Assembly (NCBI RefSeq): GCF_004117835.1
Contig: NZ_SDSC01000004.1
Coordinates: 62,001 to 126,000, forward strand
Source of the DNA: Macrococcus sp. DPC7161
Lineage (GTDB): Bacteria; Bacillota; Bacilli; Staphylococcales; Staphylococcaceae
Direction of reading: 5' to 3'
DNA length: 64,000 bases
In this document: positions 1 to 8,726 of the stretch, piece by piece
How the letters are laid out: the number at the start of each line of letters is the position of its first letter
Numbering within the stretch: position 1 is the first letter of the stretch
Translations under genes and position numbers: made by a program
The notes under the pieces: model-generated
Database searches by the model: none
The model's input: the letters and a program-made list of their open reading frames with translations, nothing else
What the model was told of the DNA's origin: nothing

Positions 1-1
1 A

Positions 2-994
2 GTGCTTTTAATTCCAATCGTTTATACGATTGCTAAAGAAACAAAAATTCCTGCATTACATTTAGGTATTCCAATGGCTGCGGCATTATCAGTAACACAC
101 GGTTTCTTACCACCGCATCCTGGCCCAGTTATGATTGCAAAAGAATATGGTGCTAATTTAGGTGATGTATTATTATATGGATTTATCATTGCAATTCCTG
201 TAACAATTATTGCAGGGCCCTTATTTAGTAAACTTGCTAAAAAAATTGCACCAACAGCTTACACAAAAGAAGGAGATATTTCTTCTTTAGGTAAAAATGT
301 TGAATTTAAATTAGAAGAAACACCAGGATTTATGATCAGTACGTTAACAGCGTTGTTCCCAGTCATTTTAATGTTAATTGCAACAGTAGTGAAATTAGTT
401 GTTGAGGCTCAAAGTTTAACTGTTAACGGTTTTATTAAAGTGATTTACTTAGTTGGTGACGCATCAACAGCGATGTTAATTTCAATTTTAATTGCGATTT
501 TTACTATGGGTATTATGAGAAATCGTACGATGAAACAAACGATGCAATCTGTGACTGATGCAATTTATCCAATTGGCATGATGATTTTAATTATTGGTGC
601 TGGTGGTGCCTTTAAACAAGTATTAATCGATGGTGGTGTTGGTAAACACGTAGAAACATTATTTACAGATTCAAATGTATCACCAATACTACTTGCTTGG
701 ATGGTTGCTGCAGTGTTACGTATTGCATTAGGTTCTGCAACAGTGGCAGCAATTTCTACAACAGGTATTGTGATTCCTTTACTTGCGACAACTGATGTAA
801 ATTTAGCGTTAGTCGTACTTGCAACAGGTGCGGGTAGTGTAATTGCAAGTCACGTGAATGATGCTGGTTTCTGGATGTTCAAAGAATATTTCGGTTTATC
901 AGTTAAAGAAACTGTATTAACTTGGACATTGCTTGAAACGATTATTTCAGTAAGTGGTTTAGTGTTCATCTTATTATTAAGTTTATTTGTATAA
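2..994 (+). CDS. gntP: Gluconate:H+ symporter GntP, C-terminal part (gene cut by window start)
   Basis: This is the last 330 residues of a GntP-family permease, which imports gluconate across the membrane with protons; full members are about 450 residues, so roughly a quarter lies before the window. The visible part is very hydrophobic, with repeated membrane spans. It carries family-typical stretches such as VTHGFLPPHPGP near the start and ASHVNDAGFWMFKEYF near the end. The GTG at position 2 is only an in-frame codon, not a real start. In staphylococci gntP is usually the last gene of gntRKP, but the upstream genes are not visible here. A hairpin follows the stop. Confidence 0.9.
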   Translation: MLLIPIVYTIAKETKIPALHLGIPMAAALSVTHGFLPPHPGPVMIAKEYGANLGDVLLYGFIIAIPVTIIAGPLFSKLAKKIAPTAYTKEGDISSLGKNVEFKLEETPGFMISTLTALFPVILMLIATVVKLVVEAQSLTVNGFIKVIYLVGDASTAMLISILIAIFTMGIMRNRTMKQTMQSVTDAIYPIGMMILIIGAGGAFKQVLIDGGVGKHVETLFTDSNVSPILLAWMVAAVLRIALGSATVAAISTTGIVIPLLATTDVNLALVVLATGAGSVIASHVNDAGFWMFKEYFGLSVKETVLTWTLLETIISVSGLVFILLLSLFV

Positions 995-1053
995 ATTGAT
1001 AATTATTGCGGTTTCATTAATGATTGAGAGAATTCATTAGACTTTAATGTTAG

Positions 1054-1104
1054 AACCCCTTAAACTAATATTATCCAAGAGGAAATATGAGTTTAGGGGT
1101 TTTT
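1054..1104 (+). terminator. Probable terminator of gntP
   Basis: Arms AACCCCTTAAACT (1054-1066) and AGTTTAGGGGTT (1090-1101) pair with one bulge around a 23-nt loop, followed by a short T-rich tail. The hairpin covers an upstream ATG (1087) of the next gene, which argues for the later start at 1108. Confidence 0.5.
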
Positions 1105-1107
1105 ATT

Positions 1108-1740
1108 ATGAACAATCAATATTATCAAGACATTTCTCGTAGTTCATCAATTCGCCAAGCGTGGCTTTATTTTATGTATTACTGGTTAATCTTTGCAGTG
1201 GGGACGTTTATCGGCCAATTCGTACCACCAGCAATTCACCAAACGATTTCAATCGTACTATTTGCTGTGATTATGTTATCACTTTTCACTAAAGCAGGAC
1301 GAAAACACGGTGCTTTAATTGCGAACATTTATGCCTTAGCAATGGGTGTATTAAGTTATACTGCATTTATGTATTATTTAGCTGTATTAGGACAAGTTGC
1401 ATTTTATCAAAATATCGGTCTTGCTGTAGGATCATTCTTTGCATTTGGTGCAGTAGGTTACTTTGTTGTTAAAGATGCTTCGAACTTAGCAAGAATTTTA
1501 TTCCCTGCATTAATCATTTTAATCATCGCAAGTTTTATCGGTATTTTTATTCAAATGCCAATGTTCCAAGTGATGATTACAGTATTAGGTTTAGCAGTGT
1601 TTTATGGCTATACAATTTACGACTTTAACCGTATGGCACGTGGTAATTTCACACCAAGAGAAATGGGCTTTAACTTATTCATCAACTTATTAAATATCAT
1701 TCTTGATATCTTAAGATTGGCTTCAATATTAAAAGACTAA
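1108..1740 (+). CDS. Bax inhibitor-1/YccA-family membrane protein
   Basis: This is a 210-residue protein made almost entirely of membrane segments (about seven). Its composition and C-terminal part (GYTIYDFNRMARGNF, then a helix ending in LRLASILKD) fit the Bax-inhibitor-1/YccA/YetJ family, where some members are pH-sensitive calcium leak channels. I chose the ATG at 1108, preceded by AGGGG seven bases upstream. The alternative ATG at 1087 lies in the loop of the gntP terminator and would add seven residues. The function in staphylococci is not established. It stands alone, with its own terminator. Confidence 0.75.
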   Translation: MNNQYYQDISRSSSIRQAWLYFMYYWLIFAVGTFIGQFVPPAIHQTISIVLFAVIMLSLFTKAGRKHGALIANIYALAMGVLSYTAFMYYLAVLGQVAFYQNIGLAVGSFFAFGAVGYFVVKDASNLARILFPALIILIIASFIGIFIQMPMFQVMITVLGLAVFYGYTIYDFNRMARGNFTPREMGFNLFINLLNIILDILRLASILKD

Positions 1741-1744
1741 TGAA

Positions 1745-1769
1745 AAGACTGCTAAGGCGGTCTTTTTTT
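1745..1769 (+). terminator. Rho-independent terminator
   Basis: Stem AAGACTGC / GCGGTCTT with a TAAG loop, followed by seven T residues, directly after the Bax-inhibitor-like gene. Confidence 0.8.
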
Positions 1770-1834
1770 AATGTGCAAATGTATTTGTTAAGTGTATAAT
1801 AATAAGAGATAAAATTAAGAAAGAAGCGTGTATT

Positions 1835-2554
1835 ATGGGACGTAAATGGAATAATATTAAAGATAAAAAGGCTGCAAAAGACAAAAATACAAGTCGAATT
1901 TATGCGAAATTTGGACGTGAAATTTATGTAGCGGCTAAATCTGGTGAGCCAGATCCAGAATCAAATCAAAATTTAAAATTCGTTTTAGAACGTGCGAAAA
2001 CATATTCAGTACCTAAGCATATTATTGACCGTGCGATTGAAAAAGCAAAAGGTGGTTCTGAAGAGAACTTTGATGAGTTACGTTATGAAGGATTTGGTCC
2101 AGGTGGTTCAATGTTAATTGTTGATGCATTAACAAATAATGTGAATAGAACTGCGAGTGACGTGCGTGCTGCATTCGGTAAAAATGGTGGGAACATGGGT
2201 GTATCAGGATCTGTTGCATACATGTTTGATAATACTGCAGTATTTGGTTTTGAAGGTAAAACAGCGGATGAAACGTTAGAATTGTTAATGGAAGAAGACA
2301 TTGACGTTCGTGATGTCATTGAAGAAGATGACCATGTTGTTGTTTACGCAGAACCAGATCAATTTGCAGTAGTTCAAAATGCTTTAAAAGCAGCTGGTAT
2401 TGAAGAATTTACAGTAGCAGAGTTATCAATGGTACCTCAAAATGAATTAGAATTATCTGCTGATGATTTAGCAGTATTTGAAAAATTAGTTGATGCCATT
2501 GAAGATCTTGAAGATGTACAAACGGTACACCATAACGTAGCTTTACCAGAATAA
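1835..2554 (+). CDS. YebC/PmpR-family protein (TACO1-like)
   Basis: This 239-residue protein has the family N-terminus [18 protein letters not shown] and the segment [19 protein letters not shown], followed by the acidic C-terminal domain. YebC-type proteins were annotated as transcription regulators; recent work on the family links them to ribosomes and to relief of stalling at proline-rich sequences. Length is normal for the family. It is transcribed alone between two terminators. I cannot tell from sequence whether this copy acts on DNA or on the ribosome. Confidence 0.9.
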   Translation: MGRKWNNIKDKKAAKDKNTSRIYAKFGREIYVAAKSGEPDPESNQNLKFVLERAKTYSVPKHIIDRAIEKAKGGSEENFDELRYEGFGPGGSMLIVDALTNNVNRTASDVRAAFGKNGGNMGVSGSVAYMFDNTAVFGFEGKTADETLELLMEEDIDVRDVIEEDDHVVVYAEPDQFAVVQNALKAAGIEEFTVAELSMVPQNELELSADDLAVFEKLVDAIEDLEDVQTVHHNVALPE

Positions 2555-2568
2555 ACATTTAAATACAC

Positions 2569-2598
2569 AAAAAAGCATCTTGTTTGAGATGCTTTTTT
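2569..2598 (+). terminator. Rho-independent terminator of the yebC-like gene
   Basis: Perfect arms AAAAAAGCATCT and AGATGCTTTTTT around a TGTTTG loop. An alternative upstream start for the next ORF (2584) falls inside it and was discarded. Confidence 0.9.
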
Positions 2599-2616
2599 AT
2601 TACATTAGGAGATTTT

Positions 2617-3099
2617 ATGAATAAAGAATCGTTAATTCGTCAATTAAATTTACAACCACATCCTGAAGGTGGATATTATCATCAAACTTATATATCTAAA
2701 GATTCAGTAGGTAATCGTGCATTATTTACAAGCATTTATTTCTTATTAGAATCGGGAAATATCTCACATTTTCATCGTATTGATGCAGATGAAATGTGGT
2801 ATTTCCAAGGTGGCGATAGTTTAACAGTCCATATGATTTTAGAGGATGGCACGTACCAATGTGTACGTGTTGGTTTAGATGTTGAAAACGGAGAAGTACC
2901 TCAATTTTTAGTTCCTAAAAATACTATCTTCGCTTCAACAGTGGAGGATAACAATCAATGGAGCTTTGTTGGTTGTATGGTTGCGCCAGGATTTTTATTT
3001 GAAAAATTTGAACTGTTCACACAAGCGGAACTGATTGAACAATATCCACAACATGAAGCAATTATAAAAAAATATGCATTAAAGTCTTTACCTGAATAA
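2617..3099 (+). CDS. Cupin-fold DUF985 protein
   Basis: This 160-residue protein belongs to the DUF985 group of the cupin superfamily: it has LNLQPHPEGGYYHQTY near the N-terminus and the cupin segment ISHFHRIDADEMWYFQGGDSL, with histidines and a glutamate that could bind a metal or a sugar nucleotide. The substrate is unknown. The ATG at 2617 has TAGGAGA at a good distance; the upstream in-frame start lies in the preceding terminator. It is followed after 18 bases by a VOC gene and an acetyltransferase, so the three probably form one transcript. Confidence 0.85.
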   Translation: MNKESLIRQLNLQPHPEGGYYHQTYISKDSVGNRALFTSIYFLLESGNISHFHRIDADEMWYFQGGDSLTVHMILEDGTYQCVRVGLDVENGEVPQFLVPKNTIFASTVEDNNQWSFVGCMVAPGFLFEKFELFTQAELIEQYPQHEAIIKKYALKSLPE

Positions 3100-3117
3100 G
3101 AATAAGGAAGTGCATTT

Positions 3118-3525
3118 ATGAAACAAAAAATTACACCATTTTTTATGTTTAATGGTACTGCTGAAGCGGCCATTCATTTTTATTTATCTATTTTTCGTAA
3201 CTCAGAACTTGTTACTATTCATCGATACGGTAGTGAAGGTCCTGGGCCAGAAGGATCTGTTAACCATGCCATTTTTAAATTATACGGTACAGAATATATG
3301 GCTATTGATAATTCGAATGCTGTAGACATTCCATTGACACCTGCAACAAGTTTTGTGATTCATTGTGAAACATTAGCTGAGATTGAATATTTATATGAAT
3401 CTTTATCGGAGCACGGTAGGATATTAATGCCATTAAGTGAAATGCCACCAGTTGCAGAAAGATTTTGCTGGATACAAGATAAGTTTGGTGTGTGTTGGCA
3501 ATTAAACTTACCATTACTCAGATGA
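3118..3525 (+). CDS. VOC-family protein (PhnB / 3-demethylubiquinone methyltransferase-like)
   Basis: This 135-residue protein starts with the typical PhnB-like opening TPFFMFNGTAEAAIHFYLSIF, contains GSVNHAIFKLYGTEYMAID in the middle and ends with FCWIQDKFGVCWQLN. This fold (vicinal oxygen chelate) is used for varied metal-dependent reactions, so no reaction can be assigned. Its stop codon overlaps the start of the next gene in an ATGA arrangement, which indicates translational coupling. Confidence 0.8.
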   Translation: MKQKITPFFMFNGTAEAAIHFYLSIFRNSELVTIHRYGSEGPGPEGSVNHAIFKLYGTEYMAIDNSNAVDIPLTPATSFVIHCETLAEIEYLYESLSEHGRILMPLSEMPPVAERFCWIQDKFGVCWQLNLPLLR

Positions 3526-3902
3526 TTAGAGCATTTAAGTCGTCAGATATTGATGCTATTCAAGCAATGAATCAAAGCGAAGGTTGGGATAATTTAGTCG
3601 TACGGCATGAGCAAACATTGAACAGTTGGAAAAATAGTGTGGCGTTCGTATTTGAAGAAAATAATGAAGTCATCGGCTGTATTCGTGCAATAACTGATGG
3701 TTATGTGAGTTTGTATGTATGTGAATTATTAGTACATCAAAATCATCGTAAAAAAGGCATTGGCAAAGCATTGATGGGTTATGTTCATGATTTATATCCA
3801 ACAACAAGAATGGAGCTACTCGCAACAAGCAGCTCCAAAAGTTACTATGAATATGATTTTAGACCTTTTTATGGTTTTAGAAGAACTTACGGCGAGTCTT
3901 AG
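3522..3902 (+). CDS. GNAT-family N-acetyltransferase
   Basis: This is a 126-residue acetyltransferase of the GCN5 superfamily. The acetyl-CoA binding part is ELLVHQNHRKKGIGKALMGYVHDL, matching the R/Q-x-x-G-x-G/A pattern. The start at 3522 overlaps the VOC stop in ATGA; an in-frame codon at 3492 lies inside the VOC gene and is not used. Its 3' end overlaps the convergent DUF1697 gene by four bases. The acceptor substrate is unknown. Confidence 0.8.
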   Translation: MIRAFKSSDIDAIQAMNQSEGWDNLVVRHEQTLNSWKNSVAFVFEENNEVIGCIRAITDGYVSLYVCELLVHQNHRKKGIGKALMGYVHDLYPTTRMELLATSSSKSYYEYDFRPFYGFRRTYGES

Positions 3903-4417
3903 TCTAATTTTTGAATGATCTTCTCTATTGTTCGTAAATTACGACTGGTCATAAATGGTTTATATTTTGCTTTACCTAAGCATTTTCCGAAAGGACTGTC
4001 TAATGTCAGTCTTTTTTTTACTGTCCAAAACAAGTAATCATCAGAAAGCTTTAATTGTTCAATCGTTGAATCAAATTCATGATGACTCAATTCGTTAAGT
4101 ATAGAAGTATCATTTGAAAAAATAACATAAGGCTGCATTTCGTCGCTTAAAGTAAAAGGATAAAGTTGTAAAACTTTCTTTAGTGCTTCAGCAGTCATTA
4201 ATATTATAAATGCTTCATAATGAAATGATTTACTTAATTGGTTTTCAATCATTATTTTTAACTGGTCCATTGGGAGTGTACTGTCAAAAATCATATTACC
4301 TGTTTGTAAAACGGGTATTACGCCTAAATCAATTTCTGCCATAGATACTTTTAATGCTTGATTCGTGATTTTAATACCATTGACATTAACTCCGCGTAAA
4401 AGTGCGACAAATTTCAT
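3899..4417 (-). CDS. DUF1697 family protein
   Basis: This 172-residue protein has the DUF1697 opening MKFVALLRGVNVNG. It has no visible catalytic motif that I recognise and the biochemical role of the family is unknown. The gene is transcribed from the minus strand, with AGGACTG-type spacing upstream, and converges on the acetyltransferase gene with a four-base overlap of the stop regions. No separate terminator is visible between the two. Confidence 0.8.
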   Translation of the reverse strand: MKFVALLRGVNVNGIKITNQALKVSMAEIDLGVIPVLQTGNMIFDSTLPMDQLKIMIENQLSKSFHYEAFIILMTAEALKKVLQLYPFTLSDEMQPYVIFSNDTSILNELSHHEFDSTIEQLKLSDDYLFWTVKKRLTLDSPFGKCLGKAKYKPFMTSRNLRTIEKIIQKLD

Positions 4418-4493
4418 AAATTCAGTCCTTTTTAAACAAAGTTTATCACGGAATTTGCTATAGTTATAGTATTAACATATAGGAGGCTTTACG

Positions 4494-5273
4494 ATGGAAT
4501 TGAAATTACAAAATAAAGTAGTAATTATAACAGGTTCTTCAAAAGGCATCGGAAAAGAAACAGCATTGTTATTAACACAAGAAGGTGCACATGTTATTTT
4601 GGCTGCAAGAAATGAATCAACTTTAAAAGAAGCCGTACAATATATAGATGAACGTACTGGAAAAGTCCTCAATTATGTCGTTATGGATGTAACAAAACCA
4701 GAAGATTGTCAACGATTAGTAGAAACAGCAATTGAAAAGTTTGGTCGACTTGATATATTAATTAATAATGCTGGAAGTGCATTTGCTCAAAATTTTGAAA
4801 CTGTTTCATTGGAAGATTGGCAAAATGATTTGAACTTAAAACTGTTTGGTGCTATTCAAATGAATCAAGCAGCCATTCCACACTTAAAAAAACAAGGTGG
4901 TGCCATTGTAAACTTAACAGCAGTCGCAGGCAAAACACCACCTGCCAATACATCACCAACATCGGTGACACGTGCAGCTGGATTGGCACTCACTAAAACA
5001 TTATCAAAAGATTTAGCACCATATAATATCCGTGTGAATGCAGTCTGTATCGGCTTAATTCGTTCTGGACAAATTGAAAAACGTTGGCAAAATGAAGCGC
5101 CAGATCAAACGTGGGAAGCATATGCGAGAGACCCAAAACATAATATACCTTTAGGCAGAATTGGAGATACAAGAGAAGCGGCAAATGTGATTGCTTTTTT
5201 AGCAAGTGATGCTGCAAGTTATGTGACAGGAACAGCCGTAAATATAGATGGTGGAGTAGCACCAGCGTTATAA
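4494..5273 (+). CDS. Short-chain dehydrogenase-like protein with degenerate active site
   Basis: This 259-residue protein has a complete SDR Rossmann fold: the cofactor motif TGSSKGIG (residues 14-21), NNAG near residue 90, and a C-terminal ASYVTGTAVNIDGG typical of FabG-like members. The catalytic Ser-Tyr-x3-Lys set is not intact. The strand usually carrying the serine reads NLTAVAG, and the YxxxK segment reads TSVTRAAG, so Tyr and Lys are replaced by Thr and Arg. I recall related bacillar SDRs with the same change. It may bind NAD(P) without classical reductase activity. The start at 4494 has AGGAGG upstream. Confidence 0.85.
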   Translation: MELKLQNKVVIITGSSKGIGKETALLLTQEGAHVILAARNESTLKEAVQYIDERTGKVLNYVVMDVTKPEDCQRLVETAIEKFGRLDILINNAGSAFAQNFETVSLEDWQNDLNLKLFGAIQMNQAAIPHLKKQGGAIVNLTAVAGKTPPANTSPTSVTRAAGLALTKTLSKDLAPYNIRVNAVCIGLIRSGQIEKRWQNEAPDQTWEAYARDPKHNIPLGRIGDTREAANVIAFLASDAASYVTGTAVNIDGGVAPAL

Positions 5274-5277
5274 ACAA

Positions 5278-5390
5278 GAGGCTGGAACTGAAGTGTTCTG
5301 CCACAAGCAATAACCGATAAAAACGTATAAATCGCTTTTTGATTTATCGTTTTTTTGGTTTTTGTCGTAGTGGCAACTTCTGTTTCGCCG
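5278..5390. repeat. Intergenic imperfect inverted-repeat element
   Basis: The outer arms (around 5286-5304, AACTGAAGTG then CTGCCAC, and 5369-5386, GTAGTGGCAACTTCTGTTT) are imperfect inverted copies. An inner hairpin, AAAACG(T)ATAAATC / GATTTATCGTTTT (5320-5353), is followed by T residues and could terminate the SDR gene. The TGCCAC...GTGGCA core resembles the arms of the 61-bp repeats at 24.4 kb. The opening AGAGGCTGGAAC resembles the palindromic intergenic repeats of staphylococci. Confidence 0.5.
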
Positions 5391-5408
5391 TTTATTCTAG
5401 AATTTATG

Positions 5409-5448
5409 AAGAGGTTTAGACATCAAATGATGTCTAAACCTCTTCTTT
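5409..5448 (+). terminator. Strong hairpin terminator
   Basis: Perfect 16-bp stem AAGAGGTTTAGACATC / GATGTCTAAACCTCTT with an AAAT loop, followed by CTTTTC. It closes the SDR transcript before the GntR operon promoter. Confidence 0.75.
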
Positions 5449-5480
5449 TCTATGCAAAAAAATAATGCTTTTACAAATGC

Positions 5481-5523
5481 TTGCAATTGCACTGTATTAA
5501 CTGTATTATATTGTATAGTACAG
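5481..5523 (+). promoter_or_regulatory. Promoter with overlapping repeats: likely autoregulatory operator of the GntR operon
   Basis: TTGCAA (5481-5486) and TATTAT (5504-5509) are spaced by 17 bases. Overlapping them are a direct repeat ACTGTATTA (5491-5499, 5500-5508) and an inverted repeat CTGTA-N13-TACAG (5501-5523). YtrA-type GntR regulators normally repress their own operons, so this is the natural operator candidate. Confidence 0.55.
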
Positions 5524-5546
5524 ATGATACAGAAGGAGGGTAACAA

Positions 5547-5933
5547 GTGATTCACATTGACCCAAGAAATAGATTACCCATATATGAACAACTGACTAAT
5601 GCGATAAAAATGCAAATTATGAATGGTGTACTAGAACCAGATGAACAATTGCCATCTGTGAGACAGCTCGCTCAAGAATTAACGATTAATCCGAATACGA
5701 TTCAAAAGGCTTATCGAGAACTAGAGCGATTAGGTTTAACTTATTCAGTACCTGGTAAAGGAAGTTTTGTCAATCCGGTTGAAGAAAATATACATAAGGA
5801 GCAAATCAATATGTTAAAAGAACAACTTGATAAAGTCATCCATGAACTCATGGTTTTAGGATTGTCAAAAGAAGAAATCATCGCACATATCAAAAGGGGG
5901 GAAACACATGATAACCATCAACAAAGTGAGTAA
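5547..5933 (+). CDS. GntR-family transcriptional regulator, YtrA subfamily
   Basis: This 128-residue protein has an N-terminal winged helix with the family signature PIYEQLTNAIKMQI, LPSVRQLAQELTINPNTIQKAYRELERLGL, and a short C-terminal helix instead of a large effector domain. That build is typical of the YtrA subfamily, which includes staphylococcal PmtR. The start is GTG at 5547 behind AGGAGGG. It overlaps the ABC ATPase gene by 26 bases and almost certainly represses the operon it heads. The inducer is unknown; cell-envelope-active peptides are common for this arrangement. Confidence 0.85.
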   Translation: MIHIDPRNRLPIYEQLTNAIKMQIMNGVLEPDEQLPSVRQLAQELTINPNTIQKAYRELERLGLTYSVPGKGSFVNPVEENIHKEQINMLKEQLDKVIHELMVLGLSKEEIIAHIKRGETHDNHQQSE

Positions 5934-6810
5934 ACAATTTGGCGCGTTTAAAGCGGTGAATGATACGTCATTACACATACAGGCGGGATCAATTCACGGT
6001 TTACTTGGCTCGAATGGAGCGGGTAAAACGACATTACTTAAAATGGTTGCTGGCATTTATCAAGTAGATGGTGGCGAAATTTTATTTGATGACCAAAATA
6101 TTTACGAAAATGAAGCGTATAAAAGTCAAATGATTTTTATTAGTGATATCCCATATTTCTTTACGAATTCGTCGTTAAAAGATATGGCCAATTTTTATGC
6201 GGATATGTATCCAAGTTTTAGTTGGGAAAGATTCAATCAATTGGTTGAACTGCTTAAATTTAATCCAAATAAAAAGCTTTCTAAAGTATCTAAGGGGATG
6301 AAGCGTCAAGCTGCGTTTGTTCTAGCAATTGCTGCGAGACCGAATGTCTTGTTGTTAGATGAGCCATTTGATGGTTTGGATCCAATTATGAGACATACTA
6401 TCAAAAACTTATTGATTCAAGATGTTTCTAAACATGAAATGCATTTATTTGTATCAAGTCATAATTTACGTGAGATGGAAGACTTTTGTGACAGCGTTTC
6501 TATTATGCATGAAGGAAAAGTACTTTTAGAACGTGATTTAGATGAACTTAAAGGTGATATTTGCAAGCTTCAAATGGCATTCAAACAATTACCAAACGAT
6601 AAATTCTATCAATCATTAAACATTGTTGATAAAAAAATTAAAGGGCGCATCGTAACGTGTATCATTAAAGGTGACTTTGGCGACATTGAACAGTACATTA
6701 CCCAGCAAGAGCCATTAATGTATGACATATTGCCATTAACCCTTGAAGAAATCTTTGCATATGAGCTAGGAGGTTACGGTTATGCAATTGAAAACATCAT
6801 TGTTGAATAA
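5908..6810 (+). CDS. ABC transporter ATP-binding protein
   Basis: This is a 300-residue ABC ATPase. It has Walker A GSNGAGKTT near residue 37, a degenerate signature LSKVSKGMKRQ and Walker B VLLLDEPFDGLDP. The C-terminal 90 residues form an extra domain as in YtrB/BcrA-type exporter ATPases. It sits between the GntR regulator and the large permease, overlapping both (26 and 29 bases), so the three gene products are made together. It is likely to drive export or a detoxification/signalling function rather than import, as no binding protein is encoded. Confidence 0.88.
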   Translation: MITINKVSKQFGAFKAVNDTSLHIQAGSIHGLLGSNGAGKTTLLKMVAGIYQVDGGEILFDDQNIYENEAYKSQMIFISDIPYFFTNSSLKDMANFYADMYPSFSWERFNQLVELLKFNPNKKLSKVSKGMKRQAAFVLAIAARPNVLLLDEPFDGLDPIMRHTIKNLLIQDVSKHEMHLFVSSHNLREMEDFCDSVSIMHEGKVLLERDLDELKGDICKLQMAFKQLPNDKFYQSLNIVDKKIKGRIVTCIIKGDFGDIEQYITQQEPLMYDILPLTLEEIFAYELGGYGYAIENIIVE

Positions 6811-8677
6811 AGCGTTATTTAGAAATTTCTCATCTGTTATTTTATTTTTAACCATCATTAATCTTATATGCACATTTTTATTGGTCCCTTTTAGTTATAT
6901 TATGGTTTACATAGATGGAAGTACCATTCATCATTACAGTAAATACTTTGTAGGCGTCCCTGAAATGTTGAGGTTATATTTCTTTGGAGCAATGCTATAC
7001 AGTGTTTTATGTGGTGTATTTATTACGTATTTCTTGAAAAATCAAGATGCAAGTGACTTTGTACATAGTTTACCTGTGAAAAGAAGTACAATATTAACAA
7101 CGATTTATGTGACTTTCTTAAGTCATGGATTAGTAAATTTATTGCTAAATGGCTTCATAACATTCTTATTCGGTTTTAAATTTGCAAATATTAGTTTTGA
7201 GAAATTATGTTTTTGGATTGTGTTTAGTTTGGCGGTATACTTTATTTGTTTCACTTTTACAATGATGATGTCGCTATTCATTAATAATTTATTAACACAT
7301 TTGATCTTAACGATTGTTGTTGCGATGTCACCGTTTATTATTGGTACATTGGTCTACACAACACATATGATGAACTTTGTTGGATTAAATCATTTTCCAC
7401 AGAAATGGGTTACTTATTTAACTGTACCAGCAAAATTAATAGAAGAACTATCAACAGAACAATTTAATTGTGTTTATTGGTTTATCGTTATCGTTGTCAG
7501 TGGCATCATTACGGTGTTCAACTTTTACATTTACAAGAAAAGAAAGAATGAACGTATCAATGAAGCCTATTCAAATTACATTGTTCAATTTATCTTTTAT
7601 TTAGTAACAATGCTAATTGCCACTTTACTAGGAGGCATCATATTTAGAGGATTAATCATTGATAATAAGTGGTTAATGATAATCGTTTATATTGTTGCAT
7701 TTAATATTGTTTATGTCTTACTCGAAATGTTAGCACAAAAATCTGTACGCATTACATTTTACAAACAAATGTATGCAATCACATTTGTATTTGTAACAAT
7801 CGGCATATTAGTGACCTTTTTTATAGGGCAAATGCGTGAAAATTACATTCCGAAAACTGAAGAAATTAGTAGTGTGAAAGCAAATATCCATCAGACAACA
7901 TCAGATGACAAGGAAAACATATTAAATACAACAGCGATGGATGATACAAAATACATTGATAACATGACGAAAGTGCATCAATACTTGATTAATCATCATC
8001 GTGAAAATGGAGACAATCATTACAATATTACTTACCGCTTGAAAGATGGACGTACTGTAAAACGTCAATATTTTATTATGTCTAAGGATGAAAATAAAAT
8101 AAAGAAAATGGCATATCAAGGTGTAAATAAAGATAAAATCATGTCTTCAATTAAATGGGATGAGTTATCTAAATTAGATATCTCAATTGCTGAAAATTCG
8201 GGCAGTGAACCTGAGGAAAAAAAACTCAATACGATGCAAGTTAAAGCATTATTGCCAATACTAAAAAAAGAACTCAATTCTGAAATGAGTGGCAATAAAT
8301 ATGAAGACTATGCAAATGGACGCTACTTTATCAATTTCACTGAAAATGAAAGAACTGTTATTTATAGCAGCTCTTACTCATATGGTATTGCGATGAATCT
8401 ATACAACCAAGAGTTATTAAAAGCATATAATAAAATTGGCATAAAAGATTCACCGTCAGACTTTTTACCTAAAGGGGATGTTTATCTCATTGGTAAAAAG
8501 AAAGACTTTGATGCAGCAGTAAATAGCGATAATATGCTTGAAACATTTAATGTGAAAAAACAAGATCGAAAAGCTTTTGAAGCCAAGTTCAATCAATACG
8601 GTGCGAATACTGATGGCAATTACTTATATTTCATAAAAAGCGATTCAGGAACGACGTTATTATTAATGACAAATTAA
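6782..8677 (+). CDS. ABC transporter permease with large C-terminal extracytoplasmic domain
   Basis: This 631-residue protein has six or more membrane helices in its first 350 residues (early segments around VILFLTIINLICTFLLVPF, and a last clear one near MYAITFVFVTIGILVTFFIG). A soluble, lysine- and asparagine-rich region of about 270 residues follows with no further membrane helix, so it probably faces outside. The ATG at 6782 is preceded by TAGGAGG and overlaps the ATPase gene. It resembles the permeases of GntR/ABC operons in staphylococci; the substrate is unknown. The long outer domain could sense or bind a ligand. Confidence 0.75.
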   Translation: MQLKTSLLNKALFRNFSSVILFLTIINLICTFLLVPFSYIMVYIDGSTIHHYSKYFVGVPEMLRLYFFGAMLYSVLCGVFITYFLKNQDASDFVHSLPVKRSTILTTIYVTFLSHGLVNLLLNGFITFLFGFKFANISFEKLCFWIVFSLAVYFICFTFTMMMSLFINNLLTHLILTIVVAMSPFIIGTLVYTTHMMNFVGLNHFPQKWVTYLTVPAKLIEELSTEQFNCVYWFIVIVVSGIITVFNFYIYKKRKNERINEAYSNYIVQFIFYLVTMLIATLLGGIIFRGLIIDNKWLMIIVYIVAFNIVYVLLEMLAQKSVRITFYKQMYAITFVFVTIGILVTFFIGQMRENYIPKTEEISSVKANIHQTTSDDKENILNTTAMDDTKYIDNMTKVHQYLINHHRENGDNHYNITYRLKDGRTVKRQYFIMSKDENKIKKMAYQGVNKDKIMSSIKWDELSKLDISIAENSGSEPEEKKLNTMQVKALLPILKKELNSEMSGNKYEDYANGRYFINFTENERTVIYSSSYSYGIAMNLYNQELLKAYNKIGIKDSPSDFLPKGDVYLIGKKKDFDAAVNSDNMLETFNVKKQDRKAFEAKFNQYGANTDGNYLYFIKSDSGTTLLLMTN

Positions 8678-8697
8678 GCGCATTTGCGCTTTTTTTG
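8676..8697 (+). terminator. Rho-independent terminator of the GntR-ABC operon
   Basis: Stem AAGCGC / GCGCTT with an ATTT loop followed by seven T residues, overlapping the stop codon of the permease gene. Confidence 0.85.
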
Positions 8698-8726
8698 TTA
8701 TGTTATAATCGGATTGAGGTGATCAT

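Noticed and set aside
2083-2319. Minus-strand ORF inside the yebC-like gene
   Set aside because: Antisense shadow of a well-conserved protein, with no own ribosome site.
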